Shown in pieces: positions 29,406-38,959 of a DNA stretch of 42,426 nucleotides. Position 1 is the first letter of the stretch. Every line of letters starts with the position of its first letter. A program made the translations under genes and the position numbers. The DNA is from an uncultured Bacillota bacterium (GTDB lineage Bacteria > Bacillota > Limnochordia > Limnochordales > ZCTH02-B6). The notes beneath the pieces were generated by a model. That model saw only the letters and a list, made by a program, of their open reading frames with translations, made no database searches and was not told where the DNA came from. The stretch is taken from NCBI GenBank assembly GCA_937916565.1, contig CALFSR010000149.1, positions 1 to 42,426 on the forward strand, written 5' to 3'.

Positions 29406-31391
29406 TCAATCCTGCAGGTGGTGGAGGATACGCTCAGCGAGGGAGCGGGAGATGCCCGGGACGGCAGCGAGGTCGTCGAGGGTAGCCCGGCGCACGCCCG
29501 CCACGGAACCGAACCGCTTGATGAGCTCCCGCTTGCGGCGAGGACCGACGCCGGGGATTTGGTCCAGCGCCGACTCGGAGGTGCGCTGGTCCCGCAGGTG
29601 GCGGTGGTAGGTGATGGCGTAGCGGTGCGCTTCGTCCCGGATGCGTTGCAGGAGCTTAAGGCCGGGCGACGCCCACGGCAAGTCGATGGGATCAGGTCTT
29701 CCTTCGACAAAGACGAGCTCAAACTGCTTGGCTAAAGATACCGTGGGAATGTCCTCCACGCCCAGCTCCCGCATGACCTCCCGGGCGGCGCTGAGCTGCC
29801 CCTTGCCGCCGTCGATGAGGACGAGATCCGGAAACGCGGCAAAGCCGCGCCCATCGACCTCTTCGGCCTGCTCCCGCAGGCCCCGCAGGAACCGGCGGTG
29901 CACCGCCTCCCGCATCATCGCGAAGTCGTCCGGCGTCGACTTGGTGCGGATCTTGAAACGGCGGTAGTCGGACGGTTTGGGCTGCCCGTCCTCAAACACC
30001 ACCATCGACGCAACGGCCTGGTTGCCGTGGATGTTGGAGATGTCAAAGGCTTCAATGCGCTGCGGCAACGACGGCAGGCCCAGAACCTCGGCCAGGTGCG
30101 CCATGGCCCGCTCCGCCTCCTCCGAGCGGCGCGCGAGCTGCGTCACCCGTTCGTTCAGGGCGATGCGGGCGTTCTCGACCACGGTTTCCATCAGGCGGCG
30201 CTTTTCGCCCCGCTGGGGCACGTGCAGGCGCACCGCGCCGCCCCGCCGCTGCCGGAGCCACCCCTCGATGACGGCCGCGTCCTCCACCGGCACCTGGAGG
30301 AGGACTTCCGGCGGCACGAACGGAGCACGCTGGTAGTACTGCTGGAGAAACGCGGCCATGATCTCGCCCGGCTCGTCTTCGGCCACCGCCTCGAGGAAAA
30401 AGTGATCGCGGCCGATGAGCCGCCCGCCCCGGACATAGAACACCTGCACGCAGACGAGGTCCTTTTCCTGGGCGAAACCGATGAGGTCCTGGTCGACGGG
30501 CTTGTCGCTGACGACCGTCTGCCGCTCGGCGACCCGCTCCAGCGCCCGGATCTGGTCCCGAATCCGGGCCGCCCGCTCGTACTCAAGCTTCTGCGCTGCG
30601 TCCCGCATTTCCCGGTACAAGCTGGGCACAAGCCGGTCATGGCGGCCCTCCAGGAATAGGCTCACCTGCTCGATGAGGCGGTTGTACTCCTCGGGGCTTA
30701 CCTTGTTCGCGCACGGGCCGACGCAGCGCTTGATGTGGTACAGGAGGCACGGGCGGTAGTCGAGCTCGCCGCTCAAATCCAGGCTGCACGTCCGGATCGG
30801 AAACAGCTTGCGCAAAAACCGCGTCGTCTCCCGAACGGCGTTGGAGTTGGTGTAAGGACCGAAATACTTGGCGCCGTCCCGCTCGACCCTCCGGGTGACG
30901 ACCACCCGGGGAAACGGCTCGTTCAGGGTCACCTTGAGGAAAGGATACGCCTTGTCGTCCCGCAGCCGGACGTTGTAACGGGGGCGATGCTCTTTGATCA
31001 GGTTGGCTTCGAGGATGAGCGCCTCGACTTCCGATCCGGTGACGATGTACTCAATGTCCGCAATATGGGACGTCATCACCCGCACCTTGGCCGACAACCC
31101 GGCGGGCGACTGGAAGTAGCTGCGCACGCGGCTTTTCAAGGAAACCGCCTTGCCGACGTAGATGACTTCGCCGGCCGCGTTTTTCATGAGGTAGACGCCG
31201 GGCCGATCGGGCAGCACCCGCAGCTTAGCCCGGAGCGCTTCCCTTTCGTCCTCTTCCCGCACCACGGCTCCGGGATCGTCATCGCCGGACCCGCGCACCT
31301 CCTGGCGCGGGTCCCGCGGCGGGGCGCCATCCACATCGGGGACCGGGCCGATCTTGTCCCGTGCGCGACCCGGGTCAAGAGTGTCCGTCAA
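29406..31391 (-). CDS. uvrC: Excinuclease ABC subunit C (UvrC)
   Basis: Makes the dual incisions in nucleotide excision repair. The GIY-YIG domain begins PDRPGVYLMKNAAGEVIYVGKAVSLKSRVRSYF. A cysteine cluster near CLLYHIKRCVGPC, the UVR motif MRDAAQKLEYERAARIRDQI, the RNase-H-like domain (EAFDISNIHGNQAVASMVVFEDG, LVLIDGGKGQLSAA, and IRDEAHRYAITYHR) and C-terminal HhH repeats (LDQIPGVGPRRKRELIKRFGS, AVPGISRSLAERILHHL) follow. The TTG at 31391 gives 661 residues with a 50-residue low-complexity extension. GTG 31265 or 31262 behind CCGGAG would give a family-like start, and the promoter at 31409 makes TTG almost leaderless. Confidence 0.96.
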   Translation of the reverse strand: MTDTLDPGRARDKIGPVPDVDGAPPRDPRQEVRGSGDDDPGAVVREEDEREALRAKLRVLPDRPGVYLMKNAAGEVIYVGKAVSLKSRVRSYFQSPAGLSAKVRVMTSHIADIEYIVTGSEVEALILEANLIKEHRPRYNVRLRDDKAYPFLKVTLNEPFPRVVVTRRVERDGAKYFGPYTNSNAVRETTRFLRKLFPIRTCSLDLSGELDYRPCLLYHIKRCVGPCANKVSPEEYNRLIEQVSLFLEGRHDRLVPSLYREMRDAAQKLEYERAARIRDQIRALERVAERQTVVSDKPVDQDLIGFAQEKDLVCVQVFYVRGGRLIGRDHFFLEAVAEDEPGEIMAAFLQQYYQRAPFVPPEVLLQVPVEDAAVIEGWLRQRRGGAVRLHVPQRGEKRRLMETVVENARIALNERVTQLARRSEEAERAMAHLAEVLGLPSLPQRIEAFDISNIHGNQAVASMVVFEDGQPKPSDYRRFKIRTKSTPDDFAMMREAVHRRFLRGLREQAEEVDGRGFAAFPDLVLIDGGKGQLSAAREVMRELGVEDIPTVSLAKQFELVFVEGRPDPIDLPWASPGLKLLQRIRDEAHRYAITYHRHLRDQRTSESALDQIPGVGPRRKRELIKRFGSVAGVRRATLDDLAAVPGISRSLAERILHHLQD

Positions 31392-31408
31392 GGAGCATCA
31401 CCCGGTTC

Positions 31409-31417
31409 ATTATAGCA
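31409..31417 (-). promoter_or_regulatory. Extended -10 promoter of uvrC
   Basis: TGCTATAATG on the minus strand, with TATAAT at 31409-31414 and the extended TG before it; no clear -35. The same TGCTATAATG occurs before uvrB and the S41 protease gene. The start of transcription would be near 31402. Confidence 0.6.
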
Positions 31418-31459
31418 CGGGCGCGCTCAAGCCCTAGTTCGCGCCGCCGGCTCGGCGTG

Positions 31460-34327
31460 CTAGCCGTTCCCTGAAATTGAGGCCGCGCTGGCGGCCCAGG
31501 CTGCGCCGCCCAGCACCCCCCGCAGAAAGCGGCCGGTGTGCGAACCGGGCACCTCGGCCACTTCCTCCGGCGTGCCGGCGGCCACCACGGTGCCGCCGCC
31601 GTCGCCGCCTTCGGGGCCGAGGTCGATGATGTGGTCGGCGGTCTTGATGACGTCCAGGTTGTGCTCGATGACGAGGACGGTGTCGCCGGCGTCGACGAGG
31701 CGCTGCAGCACCTGCAAGAGCTTCTCGATGTCGGCCGTATGCAGGCCCGTCGTCGGCTCGTCCAAAATGTACAACGTCTTTCCGTTGCTGCGGCGGCTGA
31801 GTTCGGTGGCGAGCTTCACCCGCTGCGCCTCACCGCCGGAAAGCTGCGTGGCCGGCTGGCCCAATTCCATATAGCCTAAGCCGACGTCGTAGAGCGTCTG
31901 CAGCTTGCGGTGAATCCGCGGGTGCGCCGAAAAGAAGTCCAGCGCCTCCTCCACCCGCATGGCCAGGACGTCCGCGATCGTCTTGCCCTTGTAGCGAACT
32001 TCCAGCGTTTCCCGGTTGTACCGCTTGCCCTTGCACACCTCGCACGGCACGTACACGTCGGGCAAGAAGTGCATCTCGATCTTAATGATCCCGTCGCCCT
32101 TGCAAGCCTCGCATCGGCCGCCCTTGACGTTGAAACTGAAGCGACCGGGCGTGTAGCCCCGCATCTTGGCTTCGGGCACCTGGGCAAACACTTCCCGGAT
32201 GAGGTCAAACGTGCCCGTGTAGGTGGCCGGGTTTGACCGGGGCGTGCGGCCGATGGGCGACTGGTCGATGTCGATGACCTTGTCCAGATGCTCGATTCCC
32301 TCGACGGCGTCATGCGCGCCCGGCCGCGCCGCTGCGCCGCTCAGCGCCTGCGCCAGCCGCTTGTACAGGATCTCGTTGATCAAGGTCGACTTGCCCGAAC
32401 CCGACACCCCGGTGACGCACACAAATACGCCCAGCGGGATCTCGACGTCGATGTTCTTGAGATTGTGCTCCCGGGCGCCGCGGACCACGAGCCGCTTGCC
32501 GTTGCCGGCTCGCCGCACCGCGGGTACGGGGATGGACCGCTTGCCCGACAAGTACTGGCCGGTGATGGACTCGGGCGCCTGCATAATCTCCTCCAGCGTC
32601 CCGGCCGCGACCACCCGGCCGCCGTGGGTGCCGGCGCCGGGGCCGATGTCCACGATGTAGTCGGCGCTGCGGATCGTGTCCTCGTCGTGCTCGACGACGA
32701 TGAGGGTATTGCCTAGGTCCCGCAGCCCCTTTAAGGTACCGAGCAGCCGCTCGTTGTCCCGCTGGTGCAGTCCGATGCTCGGTTCGTCCAGGATGTAGAG
32801 GACCCCGACCAGCTGCGAGCCGATTTGGGTTGCCAGGCGGATCCGCTGGGCTTCGCCGCCCGACAGGCTCCCGGCCGCCCGGTCCAAGGTCAGGTATTCC
32901 AGCCCGACGTTCGCGAGGAAACCAAGGCGAGCCCGGATCTCCTTCAACACCTGGTGCGCGATGGTCCGCTCCCGCTCGGTGAGCTCGGTCTCAAGCCGCA
33001 GGAAAAACTCCCGGGCCTGCCGGATGGAAAGGCGCGTGACCTCCATGATGTTGAGACCGCCGATCGTCACGGCGAGGCTCTCGGGCCGCAGGCGCCCGCC
33101 GTGGCAAGCCGGGCATTCCCGGGCGCTCATATACTGCTCAATTTCGTCCCGGGCCCAGTCCGACTGGGCCTCCCGGTAGCGCCGGTCGGTGTTGGGCACG
33201 ACGCCTTCGAAAACCGAATCGAAGGTGCGCTCTTGGCCCGCCTGGTTGACGTAGCGAAACGACACCCGCTTGTCGCCCAGGCCGTACAGCAAAACTTGCA
33301 GCTGCTTCTCGGAGAGCTGGCCCAGGGGCGCGTCCATGTCGATGCCGTACTCTCGGCACACCGCTTCGAGGATCGCGTGGTGCCACTTGCTCTGGATGGA
33401 GGCCCAGGGGAGAATGCCGCCCTGCCGGATCGAGCGGCTTTTGTCCATCACCAGATCCGGATCGATCTCCATGCGCACGCCGAGCCCGTCGCAGCTTGGG
33501 CACGCCCCGTACGGACTGTTGAACGAAAACATGCGCGGCGCGAGCTCCTCGAAGCTCGTCCCGCAGTCGGGGCAAGCCAGCTTTTCACTGAACAGGAGCG
33601 GCTCACCGCCCTGGACGTCTACGAGCACGATACCGTCCGCCCGGCGCAACGCCGTCTCCACGGAATCCGTCAGGCGCGACTCGATGCCGGGCCGCACGAT
33701 AATCCGGTCGACAACGATCTCGATGGTGTGCTTCTTGTTCTTGTCCAGTTCGATGGCCTCGCCGAGCTCCCGCAGTTCGCCATCGACCCGCACCCGGACG
33801 AAACCCTCGCGGCGCAGTTCATCCAGGAACTTGCGGTACTCGCCCTTGCGGCCCCGCACGACGGGCGCGAGGATTTGCAGGCGCGTTCCCTCGCCGAGGG
33901 CCATGACCCGATCGACGATCTGCTCGACGGTCTGCTGCTGGATAGGACGGCCGCACTGCCAGCAGTGGGGATGGCCGATGCGGGCGTAAAGCAGCCGCAG
34001 GTAGTCGTAGATCTCGGTGACCGTTCCCACGGTCGAGCGGGGGTTGCGGCTCGTCGTCTTTTGATCGATGGAGATGGCCGGCGACAAGCCCTCGATAAAG
34101 TCCACATCGGGCTTGTCCATTTGGCCCAAAAACTGGCGGGCGTAGGCCGACAGCGACTCCACGTAGCGGCGCTGGCCTTCGGCGTAAATGGTGTCGAACG
34201 CCAGCGACGACTTGCCCGAACCCGACAGCCCGGTGAACACGACCAGCTTGTCCCGGGGAATCTCCAGGTCGATGTTCTTGAGGTTGTGCTGCCGTGCGCC
34301 CCGGATTACGATTTTGTCCTTCGCCAT
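31460..34327 (-). CDS. uvrA: Excinuclease ABC subunit A (UvrA)
   Basis: Damage-sensing ATPase of nucleotide excision repair. The 955-residue length is typical. Two ABC modules are complete: Walker A GLSGSGKSSLAF near 32 and GVSGSGKSTLINEI near 640, each with an LSGGE signature (AGSLSGGEAQRIRLA and TQLSGGEAQRVKLA) and VLYILDEPSIGL / TLYILDEPTTGL Walker B. Zinc modules are CPDCGTSFEELAP... YGACPSCDG and GGRCEACKGDG... CEVCKG. ATG after GGGTGATT. It lies 19 nt after uvrB, so uvrBA is one unit. uvrC follows by 68 nt and has its own promoter. Confidence 0.98.
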   Translation of the reverse strand: MAKDKIVIRGARQHNLKNIDLEIPRDKLVVFTGLSGSGKSSLAFDTIYAEGQRRYVESLSAYARQFLGQMDKPDVDFIEGLSPAISIDQKTTSRNPRSTVGTVTEIYDYLRLLYARIGHPHCWQCGRPIQQQTVEQIVDRVMALGEGTRLQILAPVVRGRKGEYRKFLDELRREGFVRVRVDGELRELGEAIELDKNKKHTIEIVVDRIIVRPGIESRLTDSVETALRRADGIVLVDVQGGEPLLFSEKLACPDCGTSFEELAPRMFSFNSPYGACPSCDGLGVRMEIDPDLVMDKSRSIRQGGILPWASIQSKWHHAILEAVCREYGIDMDAPLGQLSEKQLQVLLYGLGDKRVSFRYVNQAGQERTFDSVFEGVVPNTDRRYREAQSDWARDEIEQYMSARECPACHGGRLRPESLAVTIGGLNIMEVTRLSIRQAREFFLRLETELTERERTIAHQVLKEIRARLGFLANVGLEYLTLDRAAGSLSGGEAQRIRLATQIGSQLVGVLYILDEPSIGLHQRDNERLLGTLKGLRDLGNTLIVVEHDEDTIRSADYIVDIGPGAGTHGGRVVAAGTLEEIMQAPESITGQYLSGKRSIPVPAVRRAGNGKRLVVRGAREHNLKNIDVEIPLGVFVCVTGVSGSGKSTLINEILYKRLAQALSGAAARPGAHDAVEGIEHLDKVIDIDQSPIGRTPRSNPATYTGTFDLIREVFAQVPEAKMRGYTPGRFSFNVKGGRCEACKGDGIIKIEMHFLPDVYVPCEVCKGKRYNRETLEVRYKGKTIADVLAMRVEEALDFFSAHPRIHRKLQTLYDVGLGYMELGQPATQLSGGEAQRVKLATELSRRSNGKTLYILDEPTTGLHTADIEKLLQVLQRLVDAGDTVLVIEHNLDVIKTADHIIDLGPEGGDGGGTVVAAGTPEEVAEVPGSHTGRFLRGVLGGAAWAASAASISGNG

Positions 34328-34346
34328 GTCGAATCACCCAAGGTTA

Positions 34347-36401
34347 TCAGCCCGTGGCGTCCAGCGTCACAAGCAGGTCCCGCAACTCTTTGATCCGGTC
34401 CCGCAGCTCGGCCGCGCGCTCGAACTCGAGCTCGTCGGCGGCGGCGAACATTTCCTTTTCCAGAGCCTTGATGTGCTTGGCCAGTTCCTGCGGAGTCAGT
34501 GCGCGCACGTCCTCCAGGGCCTCCTGCGCCGCCTCGTAGCGGGCTTGCTCCTCGGCCGCCCGCTCCTGCTGGACGATGTCCCGCACTGCCTTGCGCACCG
34601 TCTCCGGCGTGATGCCGTGCTTGCGGTTGTGCTCCATCTGGATGGCCCGGCGGCGGTTCGTTTCGTCGATGGCCCGCTGCATGGACTCGGTGATGTGGTC
34701 CGCGTACATCACCACCCGCCCGTTGACGTTGCGGGCGGCCCGGCCAATGGTCTGGATCAGCGACGTCTCCGAGCGCAGGAAACCTTCCTTGTCCGCATCC
34801 AGGATGGCCACGAGCGACACCTCGGGCAGGTCGAGCCCCTCCCGCAGGAGGTTGATGCCGACCAGAACGTCAAACTCTCCCAGGCGCAGCCCCCGCAAGA
34901 TCTCGACCCGCTCCAGCGCCGTGATTTCCGAGTGAAGGTAGCGCACCTTGAATCCCATGTCCGCGAGGTAATCGGTCAAGTCCTCCGCCATCTTCTTGGT
35001 CAAGGTGGTGACCAATACCCGCTCGCCGCGACCGATGACGCGGCGGCACTCCTCCATCAAGTCGTCGATTTGGCCCTCCACCGGTTTCACCACGACTTCC
35101 GGATCAACAAGACCGGTCGGCCGGATGATCTGCTCGACGATGCGCTCGCTCCGTTCCCGCTCGTACGGCCCCGGCGTGGCCGACACAAAGACGACTTGAT
35201 TGACCCGGGACTCGAACTCCTCAAAGGTGAGCGGCCGGTTGTCCAGCGCCGACGGCAGCCGGAAACCGAAATCGACCAGCGTTTCCTTGCGGGAGCGGTC
35301 GCCGTTGAACATGGCCCGGATCTGGGGCACCGTCTGGTGCGACTCGTCGATGATAACGAGAAAATCCCGGGGGAAGTAATCGAGCAGCGTCGCGGGGGGC
35401 TCGCCCGCCTCGCGGCCGTCGAGGTGGCGCGAGTAGTTCTCGATGCCCTGGCAGTACCCGACTTCCCGGAGCATCTCCAGGTCGTAGCGGGTGCGCTGCT
35501 CGAGGCGCTGGGCCTCCAGCAGCTTGTCGTGGCGCTTGAGCCAGGCGAGCCGCTCCTCGAGCTCGGCTTCGATGGATTCGATGGCTCGCTGCATCTTTTC
35601 CTCGGGCGTGATGAAGTGGGTCGCAGGGTAGATGCGCACCTCGTCCAGCTCGCCCAGGAGCTCGCCCGTCAGCGCGTCCACGGCCACGATGCGATCCACT
35701 TCGTCTCCGAAAAACTCGATGCGGATGACGTTCTCTTCGTACACGGGGATGATCTCGACGACGTCGCCCCGAACCCGGAACGTCCCGCGCTTGAAACCGA
35801 CGTCGTTGCGCTGGTATTGGATGCCGACGAGCCGGCGCAGGACGTTGTCCCGGTCCCGGATGTCGCCGTGCTTGACCGACAGCTTCATGCCGACGTAGTC
35901 CTCGGGCGAGCCGAGGCCGTAGATGCACGAGACGCTGGCGACGATGATGACATCCCGGCGCTCAAATAGAGCGCTCGTCGCGGCGTGGCGCAAGCGGTCG
36001 ATTTCGTCGTTGATGGAGGCGTCCTTTTCAATGTAAGTGTCGGTCTGGGGGATGTACGCCTCCGGCTGGTAGTAGTCGTAGTAGCTGATGAAGTAGTGGA
36101 CCGCGTTGTGCGGGAAAAACTCCCGGAACTCGCTGCACAGCTGGGCTGCCAGCGTCTTGTTGTGGGCGATGACCAGCGTCGGGCGCTGCACCCGCTCGAT
36201 GACCGACGCCATGGTAAACGTCTTGCCCGTGCCGGTGGCGCCCAGCAGCGTCTGATAGCGCAGGCCGCGCTCGATTCCTTCCGCCAGCGCGTCGATCGCC
36301 TGGGGCTGATCACCCTGCGGCCGGAACTCGGAAACAAGCTGAAACCGCAGCTCCGAGCTGGGCAGCGGCCGCTCCCACGCGGGCCTCCCTTGACCGTTCA
36401 C
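34347..36401 (-). CDS. uvrB: Excinuclease ABC subunit B (UvrB)
   Basis: DNA helicase-like subunit that verifies damage. Motif I GATGTGKTFTMA, the beta-hairpin YYDYYQPEAYIPQTDTYIEKDASIN, motif II IIDESHQTVPQI, VSATPGPYE, the GRAARNVNG motif VI and the C-terminal UVR helix DELEFERAAELRDRIKELRDLL are all present. I choose the GTG at 36401 (684 residues), spaced seven bases from GGGGGAGG. The longer frame from ATG 36431 starts inside a TATAAT -10 box and would not be in the transcript. It is followed closely by uvrA. Confidence 0.96.
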   Translation of the reverse strand: MNGQGRPAWERPLPSSELRFQLVSEFRPQGDQPQAIDALAEGIERGLRYQTLLGATGTGKTFTMASVIERVQRPTLVIAHNKTLAAQLCSEFREFFPHNAVHYFISYYDYYQPEAYIPQTDTYIEKDASINDEIDRLRHAATSALFERRDVIIVASVSCIYGLGSPEDYVGMKLSVKHGDIRDRDNVLRRLVGIQYQRNDVGFKRGTFRVRGDVVEIIPVYEENVIRIEFFGDEVDRIVAVDALTGELLGELDEVRIYPATHFITPEEKMQRAIESIEAELEERLAWLKRHDKLLEAQRLEQRTRYDLEMLREVGYCQGIENYSRHLDGREAGEPPATLLDYFPRDFLVIIDESHQTVPQIRAMFNGDRSRKETLVDFGFRLPSALDNRPLTFEEFESRVNQVVFVSATPGPYERERSERIVEQIIRPTGLVDPEVVVKPVEGQIDDLMEECRRVIGRGERVLVTTLTKKMAEDLTDYLADMGFKVRYLHSEITALERVEILRGLRLGEFDVLVGINLLREGLDLPEVSLVAILDADKEGFLRSETSLIQTIGRAARNVNGRVVMYADHITESMQRAIDETNRRRAIQMEHNRKHGITPETVRKAVRDIVQQERAAEEQARYEAAQEALEDVRALTPQELAKHIKALEKEMFAAADELEFERAAELRDRIKELRDLLVTLDATG

Positions 36402-36429
36402 GGACAAGCCTCCCCCTGTTACGGCCCCC

Positions 36430-36438
36430 ATTATAGCA
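36430..36438 (-). promoter_or_regulatory. Extended -10 promoter of uvrBA
   Basis: TGCTATAATGG on the minus strand (TATAAT 36430-36435, TG at 36437-36438). It overlaps the ATG at 36431 of the longer uvrB frame, arguing for the downstream GTG start. The -35 is weak. Confidence 0.6.
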
Positions 36439-36455
36439 TACGTACACGAGTTCGC

Positions 36456-37676
36456 CTACCGAACAGGGCTCGACTCATCGTCCCCGGCGGGAAGCGCTGC
36501 GGCGGGCGGTTGCGGTGGCTCCTCGCTGTCGGGCTCCGCGCCCGTGCGCAGCCCGCCGGCGGCCGCCGCCACGTTCCTCGGAGCAGGCACCGTCAGGAGC
36601 TGCGACACAGGCACCAGCCGGATACCGGCGGCGTGTATCTCCGGGAGCATGTCCACCAAGGCGGCATACGTGCGCGGCCGCACATGCCCGATTCCGACGG
36701 CGGCCCCCTGCCGTAGCGCCAGATTGATCAGGCGCCGGATCTGGTTCCGGATGGCCTCCTCGTCGTCGACGTGGTCCAGAAACACCTGGTTGACAACGTA
36801 TGGGACGGCAAGATCGTGGGCAATGCGGTACGCGATCGTGCTTGAGACCGTGTAGCTGTCCACGAAGAACAGCCCTTGCTCGGCCACGACGCCCAGGGCT
36901 GCCCGCATCACGCGCGGGTCGGTGGTGGCGCCCGATCCCATATGATTGTTGAGACCCCTCGCGCCCGGCACCGCCGCGAGCGCGGCCCGCACGGCTTCGG
37001 CGATCTCGGCGTCGGTCATGGACCGCCGCACGCCGCCCGGTCCGATGTCGATGGCGGCGTCCTGGGCCTCCATGGGCATGTGCAGAATGACTTCGAATCC
37101 TGCCTCTCTGGCTCGGCGGGCATGCTCGGCGGTGCGCGGCAGGTACGGCAGAACGGCCACGGTCAACGGTTCGGGAAAGGAAAGGAACGAGTCGGCCGCC
37201 TCCCAGCCGTAGCCCCAGTCGTCGATGATTACGGCGATCCGAGGCCCGGCCGCGGCCAGCGCAGGCCGGGGGATAACGCTCGGCTTCGCGGCAAAGCTCG
37301 CCTCGCCTGGGGTGACCCGCCCGGCGTCGCCGGGATCAGCAGCGTCACCAGCCGGAATAACTGCAATGTCGGGCACCGGCACGACCAGGTCCGCCCGGGC
37401 CGGGGACGGGCCCGGCACTGCCTCCGCTCGGGGGGACGGGTCCGGCACCGCCGCCGCCGGGGGGGCCGGGGCCGCGCCAGCGGGGCCTGCCGGCTCGGCT
37501 TCCGGCGCGCGTTGTGCGGGGACCGGAGAGGATAAGGAATCTCCGTCGGCCACGGCGGGCACCGCTCCCTGCCCGCCTCTCCCCATGTACACCCCGATAA
37601 CGACACCCAAGAGAACCGCGAGCACCGTCAAGACGGCAAGCAACGGTGCAGGGACAACCAAGCGACTACGGCCCAC
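36456..37676 (-). CDS. Divergent polysaccharide deacetylase family protein (YibQ-like)
   Basis: A 406-residue exported protein: signal anchor at about 9-30, a long Pro/Ala-rich linker (about 35-140), then the DUF610/YibQ-type domain. The domain opens AGPRIAVIIDDWGYGWEAADSFLSFPEPLTVAVLPYLP, where the Asp pair is the family metal site, and continues with FEVILHMPMEAQ, GLNNHMGSGATTD, GLFFVDSYT and VGIGHVRPRTYAAL. These proteins resemble NodB deacetylases but their substrate is not established; an envelope polysaccharide is likely. GTG overlaps the MinJ-like gene by 11 nt, so it is coupled to the cell-division/protease genes. Confidence 0.87.
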   Translation of the reverse strand: MGRSRLVVPAPLLAVLTVLAVLLGVVIGVYMGRGGQGAVPAVADGDSLSSPVPAQRAPEAEPAGPAGAAPAPPAAAVPDPSPRAEAVPGPSPARADLVVPVPDIAVIPAGDAADPGDAGRVTPGEASFAAKPSVIPRPALAAAGPRIAVIIDDWGYGWEAADSFLSFPEPLTVAVLPYLPRTAEHARRAREAGFEVILHMPMEAQDAAIDIGPGGVRRSMTDAEIAEAVRAALAAVPGARGLNNHMGSGATTDPRVMRAALGVVAEQGLFFVDSYTVSSTIAYRIAHDLAVPYVVNQVFLDHVDDEEAIRNQIRRLINLALRQGAAVGIGHVRPRTYAALVDMLPEIHAAGIRLVPVSQLLTVPAPRNVAAAAGGLRTGAEPDSEEPPQPPAAALPAGDDESSPVR

Positions 37677-38949
37677 GGCGAACCGCCTCGCGCCAGAGCC
37701 TGAACCGCCGGCTCAACCGGCGCCAGAGCCAGCCGTAATTCGCCCGGTCCCGCAGGTCCATGAAGCCCGGGTCGGTGCCGGCCGGCGCCAGCACCACGCC
37801 CAAAGGAGGTACCTTGCCCGGATAGCGGGCGGTGCGTCGCGTCCCGTCCAGGACGTTTTCGACCTCCAGCGTCACGTCCACCGCCCACGGGCTGAGAATT
37901 TCCGCCAAGTCGTCCTTGCTGCGTACGGGAAACCCGTTGATGGCCCGTATCGCGTCCCCCGCCCGCAAGCCCATAGCCGCGGCGGGGCTCCCCGGAAACA
38001 CGCCCATGACCAGGGCCCCCTGCGCGGCGTCCAACAGCGGCGTCCCGCGCTCTTCGGACCTGCGCCCTAGCCAGATGACGAGTTCATGGCCCAAAGGCGA
38101 GAACAGCGCCGCCAGCCACTGCCAAGCCGGTCCGCGGCTTCCAACCACGGCCAACGCCAGCAGGATAAGGCTGTAGGCCAAAAGGGAAGCAGCCGTTCGC
38201 CGGGCCTTCTCGCGCGGATGACGGGTAATGGCGATGTCCCCATACCCGAGCGCCGCGACGACGGGAAACAGGATATAGACGTAGGATTGCCCCGCGGGCG
38301 CCTCGCCCAGCGGCTCAATCAACGGCCACCAGTCCGGCATGGGCAAAACCGCGTCCGCAAGGGCGTCTTGAGCCATGAGAAAACCGACTAGGGCGATGAA
38401 GGGCAGGGGCCAAAACTTCTGCAGGGTGAAACCCGCCACCGTGCGGCCGTCGCCCCGCCGCACGTACACCGGCGTCGCGCCCTGCGGCCCGTGCACCCAG
38501 ATGAGCAGCGCCTCCACCAGGTGGAGCACCGCCACCAGGCCCATGACGGCGGGCACGCTGAGCGCCGGCCAGCCAAAGAGGAGATGGGTCAACGACAAAA
38601 GCCCGCCCGCGTACGCAAAGCACATGAAGCGGGGATGCAACTGCATGAGCAGGAGGGCGACCATCCAGAGGTAGATGACGCCCACATCCACGAGGGAAAT
38701 GCCGAGAAACACGAAGGCGGCCGTGCCCAGCACACCGCCCCCAAGGCCGTACAAGAGCGCCACCAGCGTGTTGCGCACCGGGTCCGTCATGGGTTGGCCA
38801 AACACGGCCCGCTCCACGTTCGCGACGCGCTGGTACTGCCAGTGCACCAGCAGCAAAACGACGGCGAGCAGGATCAACGTCTCGCCGCGCCGCAGAAAGA
38901 CCGGCACCGACTGCAGGATCAGTTCCAGGATTTCACGCCAAGGAAACAT
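37666..38949 (-). CDS. MinJ-like polytopic PDZ-domain membrane protein
   Basis: A 427-residue membrane protein with about seven hydrophobic segments (for example LILLAVVLLLVHWQYQ, GVLGTAAFVFLGISLVDVGVIYLWMVALLLM, SLLAYSLILLALAVVG) and a C-terminal PDZ domain (ALVMGVFPGSPAAAMGLRAGDAIRAINGFPVRSKDDLAEIL). This layout matches Bacillus MinJ/SwrAB, which links DivIVA to MinCD at the septum. In Bacillus minJ lies near ctpB and uvrBA, as here. Sequence similarity alone is not decisive, so the name rests on topology plus gene order. ATG with GGGAGAGG upstream, 10 nt after the protease gene. Confidence 0.72.
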   Translation of the reverse strand: MFPWREILELILQSVPVFLRRGETLILLAVVLLLVHWQYQRVANVERAVFGQPMTDPVRNTLVALLYGLGGGVLGTAAFVFLGISLVDVGVIYLWMVALLLMQLHPRFMCFAYAGGLLSLTHLLFGWPALSVPAVMGLVAVLHLVEALLIWVHGPQGATPVYVRRGDGRTVAGFTLQKFWPLPFIALVGFLMAQDALADAVLPMPDWWPLIEPLGEAPAGQSYVYILFPVVAALGYGDIAITRHPREKARRTAASLLAYSLILLALAVVGSRGPAWQWLAALFSPLGHELVIWLGRRSEERGTPLLDAAQGALVMGVFPGSPAAAMGLRAGDAIRAINGFPVRSKDDLAEILSPWAVDVTLEVENVLDGTRRTARYPGKVPPLGVVLAPAGTDPGFMDLRDRANYGWLWRRLSRRFRLWREAVRRGP

Positions 38950-38959
38950 GTCCTCTCCC

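Noticed and set aside
32765..35969. Plus-strand frames of more than 500 codons opposite uvrA and uvrB
   Set aside because: They are shadows of clearly conserved repair genes and show no domain features.
36402..36431. ATG at 36431 as the uvrB start
   Set aside because: It lies in the TATAAT of the promoter; GTG 36401 has a proper ribosome-binding site.
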